In this document: piece by piece, positions 44,789 to 53,582 of the stretch
How the letters are laid out: every line of letters starts with the position of its first letter
How positions within the stretch are numbered: position 1 is the stretch's first letter
Origin: CAXBDP01 sp963974465
Lineage (GTDB): Bacteria > Bacteroidota > Bacteroidia > Cytophagales > Cyclobacteriaceae
Direction: 5' to 3' (one strand)
Length of the DNA stretch: 64,000 nt
NCBI GenBank assembly: GCA_049340005.1
Contig: JBMPIY010000009.1
Notes under the pieces: model-generated
What the model saw: only the letters and a program-made list of their open reading frames with translations
Told to the model about the DNA's origin: nothing
The model's database searches: none
Made by a program: the position numbers and the translations under genes

Positions 44789-46506
44789 TATTGCCCACCC
44801 AATTTAGCATTGAACATAGCCGCATTATCGAATACTTGCTGAATAAGTGGTTCAATGGCCACTTCCGTGACGGACAAGAGTAATGAAGGGAAAATACCAA
44901 ATACTAAAGTGAGCACTGCAAGTGGCACAAGAATCCACATTTCGCGGCTACTCAAATCGACCATTTCGAGTCTCCAAATTTCTTTCCGCAGGAATACTTG
45001 TCCAAAGAACATCCGCTGCAAAGTCCAAAGGCAATAGGCTGCGGCTAATATTAATCCCAAAGCAGCTACTATTGCCATCCAAATGGGAATGAGGGAATTT
45101 ACGCTATCTGAATGGAAGGCTCCCAATAGCACCATTATCTCAGCAATAAATCCTGAGAAGCCCGGCAAACCCAAGGAAGCAAAAAATGCAACTGAAGCTA
45201 GCACTGCGAACTTAGGCATAATGGTCGCCAAGCCAGCATAGTTTTGAATCATACGGTCATGCGTGCGATCATAAATAACGCCTGCTACTACAAATAGCAT
45301 GGCGGAAATCAATCCATGACTGAACAATTGATAATAGGCGCCATTTAATCCCTCGCTGGTAAAGGAAGCTAAACCTAGCAAGACAAATCCCATGTGGCTA
45401 ATAGAACTGTAGGCCACCAATTTCTTCAAATCCTTTTGAGCGAGGGCATTCATTGCACCGTAAATAATGGCAACGACACCAAGTAAACCCACCCACCAAG
45501 CATAATGCAATGCAGCATCTGGAAAAGCCGGATAAACGATTCTAAGCAAACCATATCCACCAATTTTCAATAAGATAGCCGCTAACACTACAGATATTGG
45601 CGTACTCGCCTCTACGTGCGCATCAGGTAGCCAAGTATGAAATGGCACCGCTGGCAATTTGATCAAAAAGCCAATGAGCAAAAGTAAAAATGCCCAATAG
45701 CGAAGTGGCCTTCCCATGAAGGTATTTTCTACACTCCCGTCAAGCATTCCTCCCGCCAATACTTGGGTGGATTGTTCATTCAACGATGTATGTAGACTCA
45801 CAAAGTGATTGGAGAAAACCAAATCTCTTTTCAAGATATCTCCATTTGCAATGCCTTCATTTATATACTCGATGTTCGATTGTCTTTCCGACAAACCAAT
45901 TTTACTAGCACTTGCATCCAAATCCACCACATTTCCATACATCGCCACCATTACTATCAATATCAGCAATGAGCCAAAAAGTGTATATAAGAAAAACTTG
46001 ATTGATGCATAAGAACGACGTGGACCTCCCCATATTCCGATCAAGAAATACATGGGTAATAGCATAAATTCGAAGAATAAGAAGAATAACAGAAAATCCA
46101 TCGATAAGAAACAACCTGCAATTGATGCTGCTAAAAGAAGGTAAAGAGCGAAATAGGCTTTGGACTTTTCGCGTACTTTCCATGAAGCCAATGCGCCAGC
46201 TGTTAAGCTTATTCCCGTCAATAATAAAAGCGGGAGGTTGAGTCCGTCTGCAAGAATGAAGTAATCGAATTTGAGTGTACCTAATGAGCTAAGCTCGATG
46301 GAAAACCAAGGAGCCAATTCGTGAAGATAAATTCCTGATTGCGTATCGGAAGCAATCCAAATATAAAGGGATGCGATCAGAATCCATAAGGAGCCAAGCA
46401 ATGCTAAAATTCGCTGTGCAGCTTGATTTTTGGCAGGCAGTATCAAAACTACCGCTGCCAAAATCAGTGGCAAAAATATGATGGATGAAAGTAAAAACTG
46501 CTTCAT
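44788..46506 (-). CDS. nuoM: NADH-quinone oxidoreductase subunit M
   Basis: This 572-residue antiporter-like proton-pumping subunit spans about 14 helices. FFEFMLLPMYFLIGIWGG contains the helix-5 Glu, FLIKLPAVPFHTWLPDAHVEA the helix-7 Lys, and LVAYSSISHMGFVLLG and SHGLISAMLFVVAG follow. A longer than usual periplasmic loop follows VDLDASASKIGLSE. The ATG at 46506, 4 bp after the nuoL stop, is preferred over a TTG five codons earlier. Confidence 0.95.
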   Translation of the reverse strand: MKQFLLSSIIFLPLILAAVVLILPAKNQAAQRILALLGSLWILIASLYIWIASDTQSGIYLHELAPWFSIELSSLGTLKFDYFILADGLNLPLLLLTGISLTAGALASWKVREKSKAYFALYLLLAASIAGCFLSMDFLLFFLFFEFMLLPMYFLIGIWGGPRRSYASIKFFLYTLFGSLLILIVMVAMYGNVVDLDASASKIGLSERQSNIEYINEGIANGDILKRDLVFSNHFVSLHTSLNEQSTQVLAGGMLDGSVENTFMGRPLRYWAFLLLLIGFLIKLPAVPFHTWLPDAHVEASTPISVVLAAILLKIGGYGLLRIVYPAFPDAALHYAWWVGLLGVVAIIYGAMNALAQKDLKKLVAYSSISHMGFVLLGLASFTSEGLNGAYYQLFSHGLISAMLFVVAGVIYDRTHDRMIQNYAGLATIMPKFAVLASVAFFASLGLPGFSGFIAEIMVLLGAFHSDSVNSLIPIWMAIVAALGLILAAAYCLWTLQRMFFGQVFLRKEIWRLEMVDLSSREMWILVPLAVLTLVFGIFPSLLLSVTEVAIEPLIQQVFDNAAMFNAKLGGQ

Positions 46507-46510
46507 AAAA

Positions 46511-48592
46511 TCATAAGACAAAAACTAAGCCCACAAGAAAAATCAAAAATAAAGCTACTGCTACAATTACATAACCTTGAACAGAAGCATCTTTGGAAGA
46601 ACCCGCCACACCTCCAATTCCAGCACTCAACCTCGCTATAAAATTTACAGCTCCATCTACAAAGGTACGATCGAACCAATAGCCTATATTAGAGAATACC
46701 ACTACAAATATCCCCAGCAAATCCACCATTTTGTCGATTACTTTAGTATCAAACCAAGTGGAAAACTGGCTTGCCTTAAGTACCGGCAACACAATCAGGT
46801 AATGATTCAGGGTATTTATATACCAATTGTTGGCCGATAGTTTTGCCAGCCATTGATTAGATTCATAAGCCATTTCATGCCTTGGATTTCGGAAAATCCT
46901 CGCGGAGGCAATTAATGCAATCAGTACCAAAGCAATGCTAAGAATGGTGATAAACGTATGATAACTCTTGCCAATTGTTGCAAATTCTTTGGCAGTTAGA
47001 TTGCCTGGTAAATTGCTCATAAGTAAAAGTGGTTCGCCCAAACGACGGATAAACCAGGACTCATTGAAATCGATACCAAAGCTAAACCACAATCCCACCG
47101 ACAAAATACCAAGAATCACAACAGGTATTAGTAGTTTCAAAGAAAGCGAATGCTTATTTATCCATTGATATTCTCTCCCCAGAAACACATAGCTGTATAA
47201 TCTAGCCATATACAATACCGTCATCAATACAGTGAGGAAAGCTAATAAAGCAATGATCATCCAAGTCCAAGAACCTTCACCAGCTCGGGTCATCACTCCT
47301 GTGAGAATCGCTTCTTTGGACAAAAAGCCTGAAAAGCCCGGCACGCCCATCAATGATAAAGTGCAGAGCAAAAAGAAAATATGAAATACCGGCAATGCTT
47401 TTCGAAGCCCACCCATATTGCGAATATCTTGTGGGTCGAGCTTATCTGATTTATCGGCATGATGTGCCACAAAATGAATGATAACACCTGCTCCTAAAAA
47501 CAAGCCTGCTTTGAAGAAAGCATGCGTCACCAAGTGAAAATACCCTGCCGACCAAGCGCCAACGCCTAATGCCAATACCATATATCCCAATTGGGAAATG
47601 GTGCTATAGGCCAAAATCTTCTTGATATCGAATTGAGAAAAGGCAGCATAGGCACCCATAAAAGCAGTGATGGCACCAATTACAGCCATTACATCGAGGA
47701 CTTCGGGTGTGAAAAGAAAGAAATAGCGAACCACTAAAAACACACCAGCTGCCACCATTGTAGCAGCATGGATTAAAGCTGAAACCGGTGTTGGGCCTTC
47801 CATTGCATCGGGTAGCCATACGGCTAAGGGAAATTGCGCTGATTTGCCCATTACCGCAAGCAGTAAGCCAATACCCGCCAAATGCAGAATGGAAGCATCA
47901 ACGATTTGGAATTTTGGATAAGGGCCTTCTTGTACCGGCAATAGCCAAGCACCTGAAAAGACTCTAGTATTGCTGATATTCTCTATGATCTCGAAATAAT
48001 TGAATGTGCCAATTATCGCCAATACCACCATCAGTGCCACTACAAAACCAAAATCGCCTATTCGGTTTACAATAAAAGCCTTCTTTGCGGCCAATGCTGC
48101 GGCAGGTTTTTGATACCAAAAGCCAATTAACAACCATGAAGCAAAGCCCACCAACTCCCAGAAAATAAAGGTTTGCAGCAAATTGGATGAAAACACTAAG
48201 GATAGCATCGCTAATACAAAGAAATTTAGGAAAGCGAAGTATCTGCTGCGAGCTGGATCATCGGCCATATAGCTAAGAGAAAACCATTGTACCATACAAG
48301 CGACAATCGCCACCACCAAAGCCATGGATGCCCCCAAGAAATCGATCATGATACCCATGGAAATACTGAAATTGCCAACAGAAAGCCATTCCCATTTTAG
48401 TAATTCGACTGCTTCAGAATCACTTGAATACACCCAGTAAAACAAAATGGCCGCTGCAATAAGCGATACCGTTGAGAGAATAGTTGAACTATATAAATAG
48501 ACTTGCTTGCTCTTACCGATTAATGGAAAAAGTAAAAGCCCCAACAAGGGCAATGCAAGCAAGGAGTATATGTATAGGCTAATATCAGACAA
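46511..48592 (-). CDS. nuoL: NADH-quinone oxidoreductase subunit L
   Basis: This 693-residue protein is the largest membrane-arm subunit. The proton-channel helices are visible: FWELVGFASWLLIGFWYQ (Glu), MGKSAQFPLAVWLPDAMEGPTPVSALIHAATMVAAGV (Lys), FDIKKILAYSTISQLGYM and HAFFKAGLFLGAG. Extra C-terminal sequence beyond helix 14 is consistent with the lateral helix HL that runs along NuoM and NuoN. It overlaps nuoK by 8 bp. Confidence 0.95.
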   Translation of the reverse strand: MSDISLYIYSLLALPLLGLLLFPLIGKSKQVYLYSSTILSTVSLIAAAILFYWVYSSDSEAVELLKWEWLSVGNFSISMGIMIDFLGASMALVVAIVACMVQWFSLSYMADDPARSRYFAFLNFFVLAMLSLVFSSNLLQTFIFWELVGFASWLLIGFWYQKPAAALAAKKAFIVNRIGDFGFVVALMVVLAIIGTFNYFEIIENISNTRVFSGAWLLPVQEGPYPKFQIVDASILHLAGIGLLLAVMGKSAQFPLAVWLPDAMEGPTPVSALIHAATMVAAGVFLVVRYFFLFTPEVLDVMAVIGAITAFMGAYAAFSQFDIKKILAYSTISQLGYMVLALGVGAWSAGYFHLVTHAFFKAGLFLGAGVIIHFVAHHADKSDKLDPQDIRNMGGLRKALPVFHIFFLLCTLSLMGVPGFSGFLSKEAILTGVMTRAGEGSWTWMIIALLAFLTVLMTVLYMARLYSYVFLGREYQWINKHSLSLKLLIPVVILGILSVGLWFSFGIDFNESWFIRRLGEPLLLMSNLPGNLTAKEFATIGKSYHTFITILSIALVLIALIASARIFRNPRHEMAYESNQWLAKLSANNWYINTLNHYLIVLPVLKASQFSTWFDTKVIDKMVDLLGIFVVVFSNIGYWFDRTFVDGAVNFIARLSAGIGGVAGSSKDASVQGYVIVAVALFLIFLVGLVFVL

Positions 48593-48896
48593 TTTTCTGC
48601 TCTTTACTTAATTCTTGGAGATCGGCGGAGTAATAATAGCGATATACTTTCATAACAATAGCTAAACCAATCGCTGCCTCCGCAGCAGCAATTACGATAA
48701 CAAAAAGTGCAAATAATTGCCCTTGCATCAAATTAGGATCATGATAACCAAATGCGACTAAATTGATATTGGAAGCATTCAGCATCAATTCTATTCCCAT
48801 CAGTACCATTACGGCATTACGGCGTGCAATGACAATTGCCAAGCCTAATGAAAATAGTGCTGCACCTAGAATCAAGAAGTGGTCTAGTCCGATCAT
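48585..48896 (-). CDS. nuoK: NADH-quinone oxidoreductase subunit K
   Basis: This 103-residue membrane subunit has three helices, exactly the usual size. LMGIELMLNASNINLVAF carries the key helix-2 Glu, and IVIAAAEAAIGLAIVMKVYR the helix-3 Glu, both essential for proton coupling. It overlaps nuoJ by 4 bp and nuoL by 8 bp. Confidence 0.96.
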   Translation of the reverse strand: MIGLDHFLILGAALFSLGLAIVIARRNAVMVLMGIELMLNASNINLVAFGYHDPNLMQGQLFALFVIVIAAAEAAIGLAIVMKVYRYYYSADLQELSKEQKIV

Positions 48897-49420
48897 GCTT
48901 TCGTCCCCTCCTTTATTCGCTCACCTGCAAGCAAGGCTGCAGCTACTAATGCCACCAATAAAATGATTCCTGCCAATTCGAATACCAACACATAATCACT
49001 CATAAGCAAAGTACCCAATTTCTTTATCATTCCTTCGCCAACAGCTTTTTCTGAACCTTGCATCCATGAGAGCAATCCAAAGTTCACTTGGCTAATCATA
49101 AAGAATAGCAGTATAAAAAAGCCTCCACCTAAAAGTAGCGACCAAAACTTATTAGACTTCGGCACTAATATTTCACCATCCTGCAATTTGGTCGTCATCA
49201 AAACGCCAAATATTAATAAGATCAAAATTCCACCGGCATACACCATAATTTGTGTAACAGCCAAAAACTCTGAGCCTGCCAAAACAAAAATCGCTGCAAT
49301 ACTGAGCAATATTAGCAAAAGTGAAAATGCCGCATACACGATTTTATCGGTTAGCAGTATAAACAAACTACCAATAATGGCTAAGCCGGCAAAGAGATAA
49401 AATAGGATGCTAACAATCAT
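48893..49420 (-). CDS. nuoJ: NADH-quinone oxidoreductase subunit J
   Basis: This 175-residue subunit has five hydrophobic helices. FLAVTQIMVYAGGILILLIFGVLMT is the conserved helix-3 block with the pi-bulge Tyr region that transmits redox movement to the pumps. It overlaps nuoI and nuoK by 4 bp each, in a tightly coupled order. Confidence 0.95.
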   Translation of the reverse strand: MIVSILFYLFAGLAIIGSLFILLTDKIVYAAFSLLLILLSIAAIFVLAGSEFLAVTQIMVYAGGILILLIFGVLMTTKLQDGEILVPKSNKFWSLLLGGGFFILLFFMISQVNFGLLSWMQGSEKAVGEGMIKKLGTLLMSDYVLVFELAGIILLVALVAAALLAGERIKEGTKA

Positions 49421-50448
49421 GATTCGCTTGAATTTTTGTCTTCATCCTCATCTGTCTTTTTCTTCACCACCGGTTTCATTTTTGGTCTGAATACAGGTTT
49501 TGCTTTTGGCTTTTCTTCCGCGTTGTTTGTTTGCTCTTGCGAAGATGCTTCTTTTGGAGCGGTTGATTTTATTTTTGGTTTAAAGACCGGTCTAGGCTTA
49601 GCAGCTTCGGTTGATTCATCTTTAGGTTCATCAGGTTTCTTTGGAATAGATGGCTTTACTTTTGGTTTGAAAACAGGTTTTGGTGCTTCTGCTTCATTTT
49701 CCGTTTTAGCAGCATCCACTTTTGGCTTCATTCTAGGTTTGAAGCTTGGTTTTGGCTTGGCTCCTGCTGAAGAAGCGTCGCTGTCTAAACCTCCCGCTTT
49801 CTTGTCTTCTGAAGGCCTTGATGGCATTGCAGGTTTTACTTTGGCTACAGGTTTTGCCGCACTTGCTTTAGCCACTTTTTCCTTTTCTTTCTCCTCCTGA
49901 TACTTTTCCCAAGCCTGTTTCTTTTCCAGAATCTCCAATGGTGTCATCTCCCCAAATTCGAAATTATGGTCTGCAAAGTCATAACTTGTATAGTCATATT
50001 CCTTAGTCATCGTGAGGCATTCTGTAGGGCAAACTGTTGTGCACAATCCACAGAAGCAGCATTTGGCCATATCTATATCAAAGCGAGCAGCATATAGTCG
50101 CTTTGTTGTGCCATCCGAAGTCTTGCCAATTTCTTCTGGCGACCGGATTGCTTCAATTTCGATGCAATCTACCGGGCAAATTTTTGCACATTTATCACAT
50201 ACGATACAATCTTCTATCTCATTATGAAGCTTGTTTCGGCTATTGTCCGGTAAGTCAAATTTTTGTGTAGGATATTGAAGCGTGAATGGTTCATCTCCTT
50301 CTTTGAAATAGTCGTCGCTCCAAATAGGATCTGTGGAAGAAGCCTTTTTGCCAGTGTCCACGCCATGCTTCATCGTCAATTTCAAACCTGTAGAGAGGGT
50401 TTTGAAAGCATCTTTTATATTTAGCAAATAAGTGTTTTTCTTTTTCAT
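49417..50448 (-). CDS. nuoI: NADH-quinone oxidoreductase subunit I with Lys/Pro-rich C-terminal extension
   Basis: This is a 343-residue protein; ordinary NuoI has about 160-200. Two 4Fe-4S sites are intact: CIVCDKCAKICP (Cys81, 84, 87, 91) and CCFCGLCTTVCP (Cys130, 133, 136, 140). They pass electrons to the quinone site. After about residue 185 there is a hydrophilic tail of ~155 residues containing four repeats of the type KPxFKPKxKP (KPSFKPRMKPKV, KPVFKPKVKPSI, RPVFKPKIKST, KPVFRPKMKPVV) separated by acidic stretches. The tail is probably disordered and of unknown function. It lies 6 bp after nuoH. Confidence 0.93.
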   Translation of the reverse strand: MKKKNTYLLNIKDAFKTLSTGLKLTMKHGVDTGKKASSTDPIWSDDYFKEGDEPFTLQYPTQKFDLPDNSRNKLHNEIEDCIVCDKCAKICPVDCIEIEAIRSPEEIGKTSDGTTKRLYAARFDIDMAKCCFCGLCTTVCPTECLTMTKEYDYTSYDFADHNFEFGEMTPLEILEKKQAWEKYQEEKEKEKVAKASAAKPVAKVKPAMPSRPSEDKKAGGLDSDASSAGAKPKPSFKPRMKPKVDAAKTENEAEAPKPVFKPKVKPSIPKKPDEPKDESTEAAKPRPVFKPKIKSTAPKEASSQEQTNNAEEKPKAKPVFRPKMKPVVKKKTDEDEDKNSSES

Positions 50449-50454
50449 AATCCA

Positions 50455-51552
50455 CTAAGCTAGCATCCACAATCTCCAAAAAGCTGCTACAAAAATGATA
50501 ATCAATGAAGCAGGCGTTAGGTATTTCCAACACAAACTTGTGAGCTGATCTACCCTTAATCTTGGGAATGTAAATCGCACCCAAATTTGAATTAAAATTA
50601 AAGATAGGGCTTTACTTGTAAGCCAGAAAGCTCCAAGCACATGACCCAAAACAGTTCCGGGTTCCCCATTAGTCCAATCGGCTAATTTCACTGAACCAAT
50701 ATTTGGGAATGGGCTATTCCAGCTACCCAAAAACATGACAGCGGCTAAGAAACTAACGAGCAACATCACACCGTATTCCGACAACATAACCAATGCCCAG
50801 CGAAAACCTGAATACTCTGTATGAAAGCCGCCCACGATTTCAGATTCCGCTTCGGGCAAATCAAATGGCGCTCGATTACTCTCTGCCAAGGAAGCGATAA
50901 AGAATATCAGAAATGCAGGAATCAACAATGGGTAGCGGAAAATATTCCACAGAAAAATACCCCCAACCTGAGACATATCCACAGAGGAAATAATACCGAA
51001 TAATCCTTGAGAAACTCCGGCAGCTTTATGATCCCAAAAGGTACTTTGCTGATACGATATTTCTTGGAGATCTAAACTTTGACTAATCATAGCTACAGCG
51101 ATGACCGTGAGACCAAGTGGAATTTCGTAGGAGATAATTTGAGAAACAGAGCGTATGGCGCCATAGAGAGTGTATTTGCTATTGGCACTCCAGCCGGCCA
51201 TCAGCAGTCCGAATACATCTAAGGAAACGATAGCTAATAGGAAATAAACGCCCGTTTCGAGTCCGGCGCCCCGCCAGCCGGAAGTAAGCGGGAGGACAGA
51301 AAAACCTGTGAAAACAGCGACAAATATGATAACCGGAGCAATTTTATAAAGCCATTTATCGGCTTTACTTGGCACGATATCCTCTTTTGTGAGTAACTTG
51401 AGTAAGTCCGCTACGGTTTGTAAAAGACCATAATAGCCAACTTCTGTTGGTCCCAATCGATCTTGAATATAGCCACCAATTTTCCTTTCTGCCCATACGG
51501 CCAGTACTGTAAAAAGCACTAATAATGGAAGGAAATAAAGAATGGTTGACAT
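50455..51552 (-). CDS. nuoH: NADH-quinone oxidoreductase subunit H
   Basis: This 365-residue membrane subunit forms the quinone chamber with NuoI and NuoD. AERKIGGYIQDRLGPTEVG (first cytosolic loop), GWSANSKYTLYGAIRSVSQIISYEIPLG, AESNRAPFDLPEAESEIVGGFHTEYSG and WVRFTFPRLRVDQLTSLCWKYL are the conserved blocks. It is the first nuo gene in the window; murI lies 28 bp upstream instead of nuoG or nuoD. Confidence 0.96.
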   Translation of the reverse strand: MSTILYFLPLLVLFTVLAVWAERKIGGYIQDRLGPTEVGYYGLLQTVADLLKLLTKEDIVPSKADKWLYKIAPVIIFVAVFTGFSVLPLTSGWRGAGLETGVYFLLAIVSLDVFGLLMAGWSANSKYTLYGAIRSVSQIISYEIPLGLTVIAVAMISQSLDLQEISYQQSTFWDHKAAGVSQGLFGIISSVDMSQVGGIFLWNIFRYPLLIPAFLIFFIASLAESNRAPFDLPEAESEIVGGFHTEYSGFRWALVMLSEYGVMLLVSFLAAVMFLGSWNSPFPNIGSVKLADWTNGEPGTVLGHVLGAFWLTSKALSLILIQIWVRFTFPRLRVDQLTSLCWKYLTPASLIIIFVAAFWRLWMLA

Positions 51553-51580
51553 GGCAATGCAAAGTAAGCAATCGGGAGGA

Positions 51581-52393
51581 TTACTCCCAAAGTGGATATT
51601 TCTCTAACGGAACTTGCGAGCCAAAGAATAGTTTGGTTGTGGCCTCAAAATTTGGTGTAAGATCGGAAACTAAGAAATGATCTGAGCCCATTAATTTACT
51701 CGAAAGCAGATGATTATATTCTAAATATGCTTTTACTGATTTGGCTACAATGGCTGCGGTATCAAGTATATCAACTTTATCGAAATAATATTCTTTTATC
51801 TGAGATTTTATAAGTGGGTAATGCGTACATCCCAAAATCAGCGAAGTGATATCATTTAACTCTTCATGTGCCAAATAGCTGTTAATTATTTGCTTACTAA
51901 TGTCGTTTTTTATCCAACTTTCTTCAATCATGGGAACCAACAGGGGTGTCGCCAAAGCTTTGCATTCAATATTTTGGTTAAGTGCTTCAATTTTCCGCTG
52001 ATAGGTTCCGGAAGCCACCGTTTGCCGGGTACCAATTAAGCCTATTTTTACATTATCATAATTTTCTCTGATGTAGTCCACTACCGGGTCGATGACATTT
52101 ACTACTTTGGCCCGAGAGCCTGCGTACTCTCTTACCAATTCGAATGCTGCGGCAGATGCTGTATTACAAGCAATTAATATAAGCTTGCAGCCCTTTTGCA
52201 AAAGTACATCGGTGATTTTAATGGAATAGGCCTGAATTGCCGCAGTAGATTTATCGCCATAAGGTAGGTGTGCCGTATCGCCAAAGTAAACGAGTTGTTC
52301 GTTTGGCAAAATTGCTTTCACGGCATTAGCAACTGTCATTCCGCCGATGCCGCTATCAAAAATTCCAATAGGTTGAGATGCTTTAATGGCCAT
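51581..52393 (-). CDS. murI: Glutamate racemase
   Basis: This is a 270-residue protein from the ATG at 52393. GIFDSGIGGMTV opens the fold; the two catalytic Cys are Cys76 (IACNTASAAA) and Cys189 (LGCTHYPLI). It makes D-glutamate for peptidoglycan. A perfect 11-bp hairpin lies about 10 nt before the start codon, and nuoH follows 28 bp downstream on the same strand, suggesting co-transcription with the nuo genes. Confidence 0.95.
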   Translation of the reverse strand: MAIKASQPIGIFDSGIGGMTVANAVKAILPNEQLVYFGDTAHLPYGDKSTAAIQAYSIKITDVLLQKGCKLILIACNTASAAAFELVREYAGSRAKVVNVIDPVVDYIRENYDNVKIGLIGTRQTVASGTYQRKIEALNQNIECKALATPLLVPMIEESWIKNDISKQIINSYLAHEELNDITSLILGCTHYPLIKSQIKEYYFDKVDILDTAAIVAKSVKAYLEYNHLLSSKLMGSDHFLVSDLTPNFEATTKLFFGSQVPLEKYPLWE

Positions 52394-52402
52394 TTTTATA
52401 TA

Positions 52403-52435
52403 CAAAAGGCCCCAATTGGAAAAAGGGGCCTTTTG
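52403..52435. promoter_or_regulatory. Hairpin in the murI leader
   Basis: CAAAAGGCCCC and GGGGCCTTTTG form a perfect 11-bp stem with an 11-nt loop, ending about 10 nt before the murI ATG. The leftward strand has a weak T-rich tail, so it could attenuate transcription or hinder ribosome entry. Confidence 0.6.
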
Positions 52436-52516
52436 GCAAGCAAAGAGGTTAAGAAAATTTATTTTTCAAATGTACTATTATTACTGTAAAATTGGTACAA
52501 AAGTTCAAGCAGCAAA

Positions 52517-53248
52517 TTGAAAAAACTACTCAAAATACTTTTTACTATTTGGGCAGCCCTTTGGTTTATTGGGATTATGCTTTTGTTATCGCCATTTATT
52601 GGCATTCCAATCTTAGTTAGTCGGAAAGGTTTTCATTTTTCTTACCAATTTGTAAGGCTTTGGGTGGCTTTGGTGAGTTTTTTCACGCAGATAAAATTCA
52701 AGGTTTATGGAAAGGAGAATCTTCAAAATATCCGATCGACGATTTATGTAATCAATCATACTTCCTATCTGGATGCGCCTGCAATTCCTGCCACATTGCC
52801 CTGGGCAGTGAAGGCACTTGGCAAAAAGGAGCTTTCGAAGGTTCCAATATTTGGGCAATTAGTTTCGGGATTCGCTGTATGGATAGATCGTACTGATCCA
52901 AAAAGCCGACAAGAAGGGCAAGAACGGATAAAGGCGGTTTTGGATTCCGGTACTCCCATTTTGATTTCGCCAGAAGGCACGAGAAATAATAGCAATGAAC
53001 TCCTATTGCCTTTTAGAAATGGGGCCTTTCGATTGGCAATTGAAACGAATACGCCTATCACTCCTCTCCTATTTTTAGGTGCTAATAAATTGATGCCAAG
53101 AGGTACATTTTTAATGAAGCCGGGCACGGTACATTGCTATATCCTCCCGCTTATTCCCATTGAACATTCAGAAACGGTGGAATCCTATAAGGCAAAAGTG
53201 CGGGAGGTGATGATCTTGGGCATTCAGAAATATATAAATGATCAATAA
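52517..53248 (+). CDS. plsC: 1-acyl-sn-glycerol-3-phosphate acyltransferase (PlsC-like)
   Basis: This 243-residue inner-membrane enzyme has an N-terminal hydrophobic hairpin (about 5-35). The acyltransferase motif I is NHTSYLD (His81, Asp86), motif II WIDRTDPKS, and motif III SPEGTRNNS (about 151-159). It adds the second acyl chain to lysophosphatidic acid. The start is the TTG at 52517 because the conserved hydrophobic N-terminus precedes the first ATG. Two GCGGGAGG copies, in opposite orientation and 50 bp apart, lie near its 3' end. Confidence 0.9.
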   Translation: MKKLLKILFTIWAALWFIGIMLLLSPFIGIPILVSRKGFHFSYQFVRLWVALVSFFTQIKFKVYGKENLQNIRSTIYVINHTSYLDAPAIPATLPWAVKALGKKELSKVPIFGQLVSGFAVWIDRTDPKSRQEGQERIKAVLDSGTPILISPEGTRNNSNELLLPFRNGAFRLAIETNTPITPLLFLGANKLMPRGTFLMKPGTVHCYILPLIPIEHSETVESYKAKVREVMILGIQKYINDQ

Positions 53249-53262
53249 AGTTTAGTGTATTT

Positions 53263-53561
53263 TTCTGCGGGAATCAGCGTAATCTGCGGGAAATAAGAAA
53301 GGTATCCCGCGGATAGCGCAGATTTCTTCTCTGCGTATATCAGCGTAATCTGCGGGAAATAAAAAAAGTGTCCCGCGGATAGCGCAGATGAGCGCAGATT
53401 TCTTCTCTGCGTATATCAGCGTAATCTGCGGGAAATAAAAAAGATTTCCCGCGGATAGCGTAGTTTGCCACAGATTTCTTCTCTGCGTATATCAGCGTAA
53501 TCTGCGGGAAATAAAAAAGATTTCCCGCGAATAGCGCAGTTTGGCGCAGATTTTCCTTCTG
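53263..53561. repeat. Palindromic tandem repeat array (four units, 66-76 bp)
   Basis: Units begin with TCAGCGTAATCTGCGGGAAA at 53274, 53340, 53416 and 53492, so periods are 66, 76 and 76 bp. Each unit holds a dyad GCGGGAAA...TTTCCCGC (8-bp arms, about 9-nt A-rich spacer), which extends imperfectly outward. A second dyad CGCAGA/TCTGCG lies between units. The array lies between the 3' ends of plsC (+) and the GxxExxY gene (-). Sequence identity between units is high, with the first unit lacking about 10 bp. Confidence 0.92.
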
Positions 53562-53582
53562 AGGGTATTTACGGGAGAAAAG

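Noticed and set aside
49436..49900. Gly/Phe-rich + strand reading frame opposite the nuoI tail
   Set aside because: It arises from the complement of the Lys/Pro repeats; the nuoI frame has the iron-sulphur domain and operon context.
53263..53561. CRISPR array
   Set aside because: Units repeat over almost their full length, so there are no unique spacers of constant size, and no cas genes are nearby.
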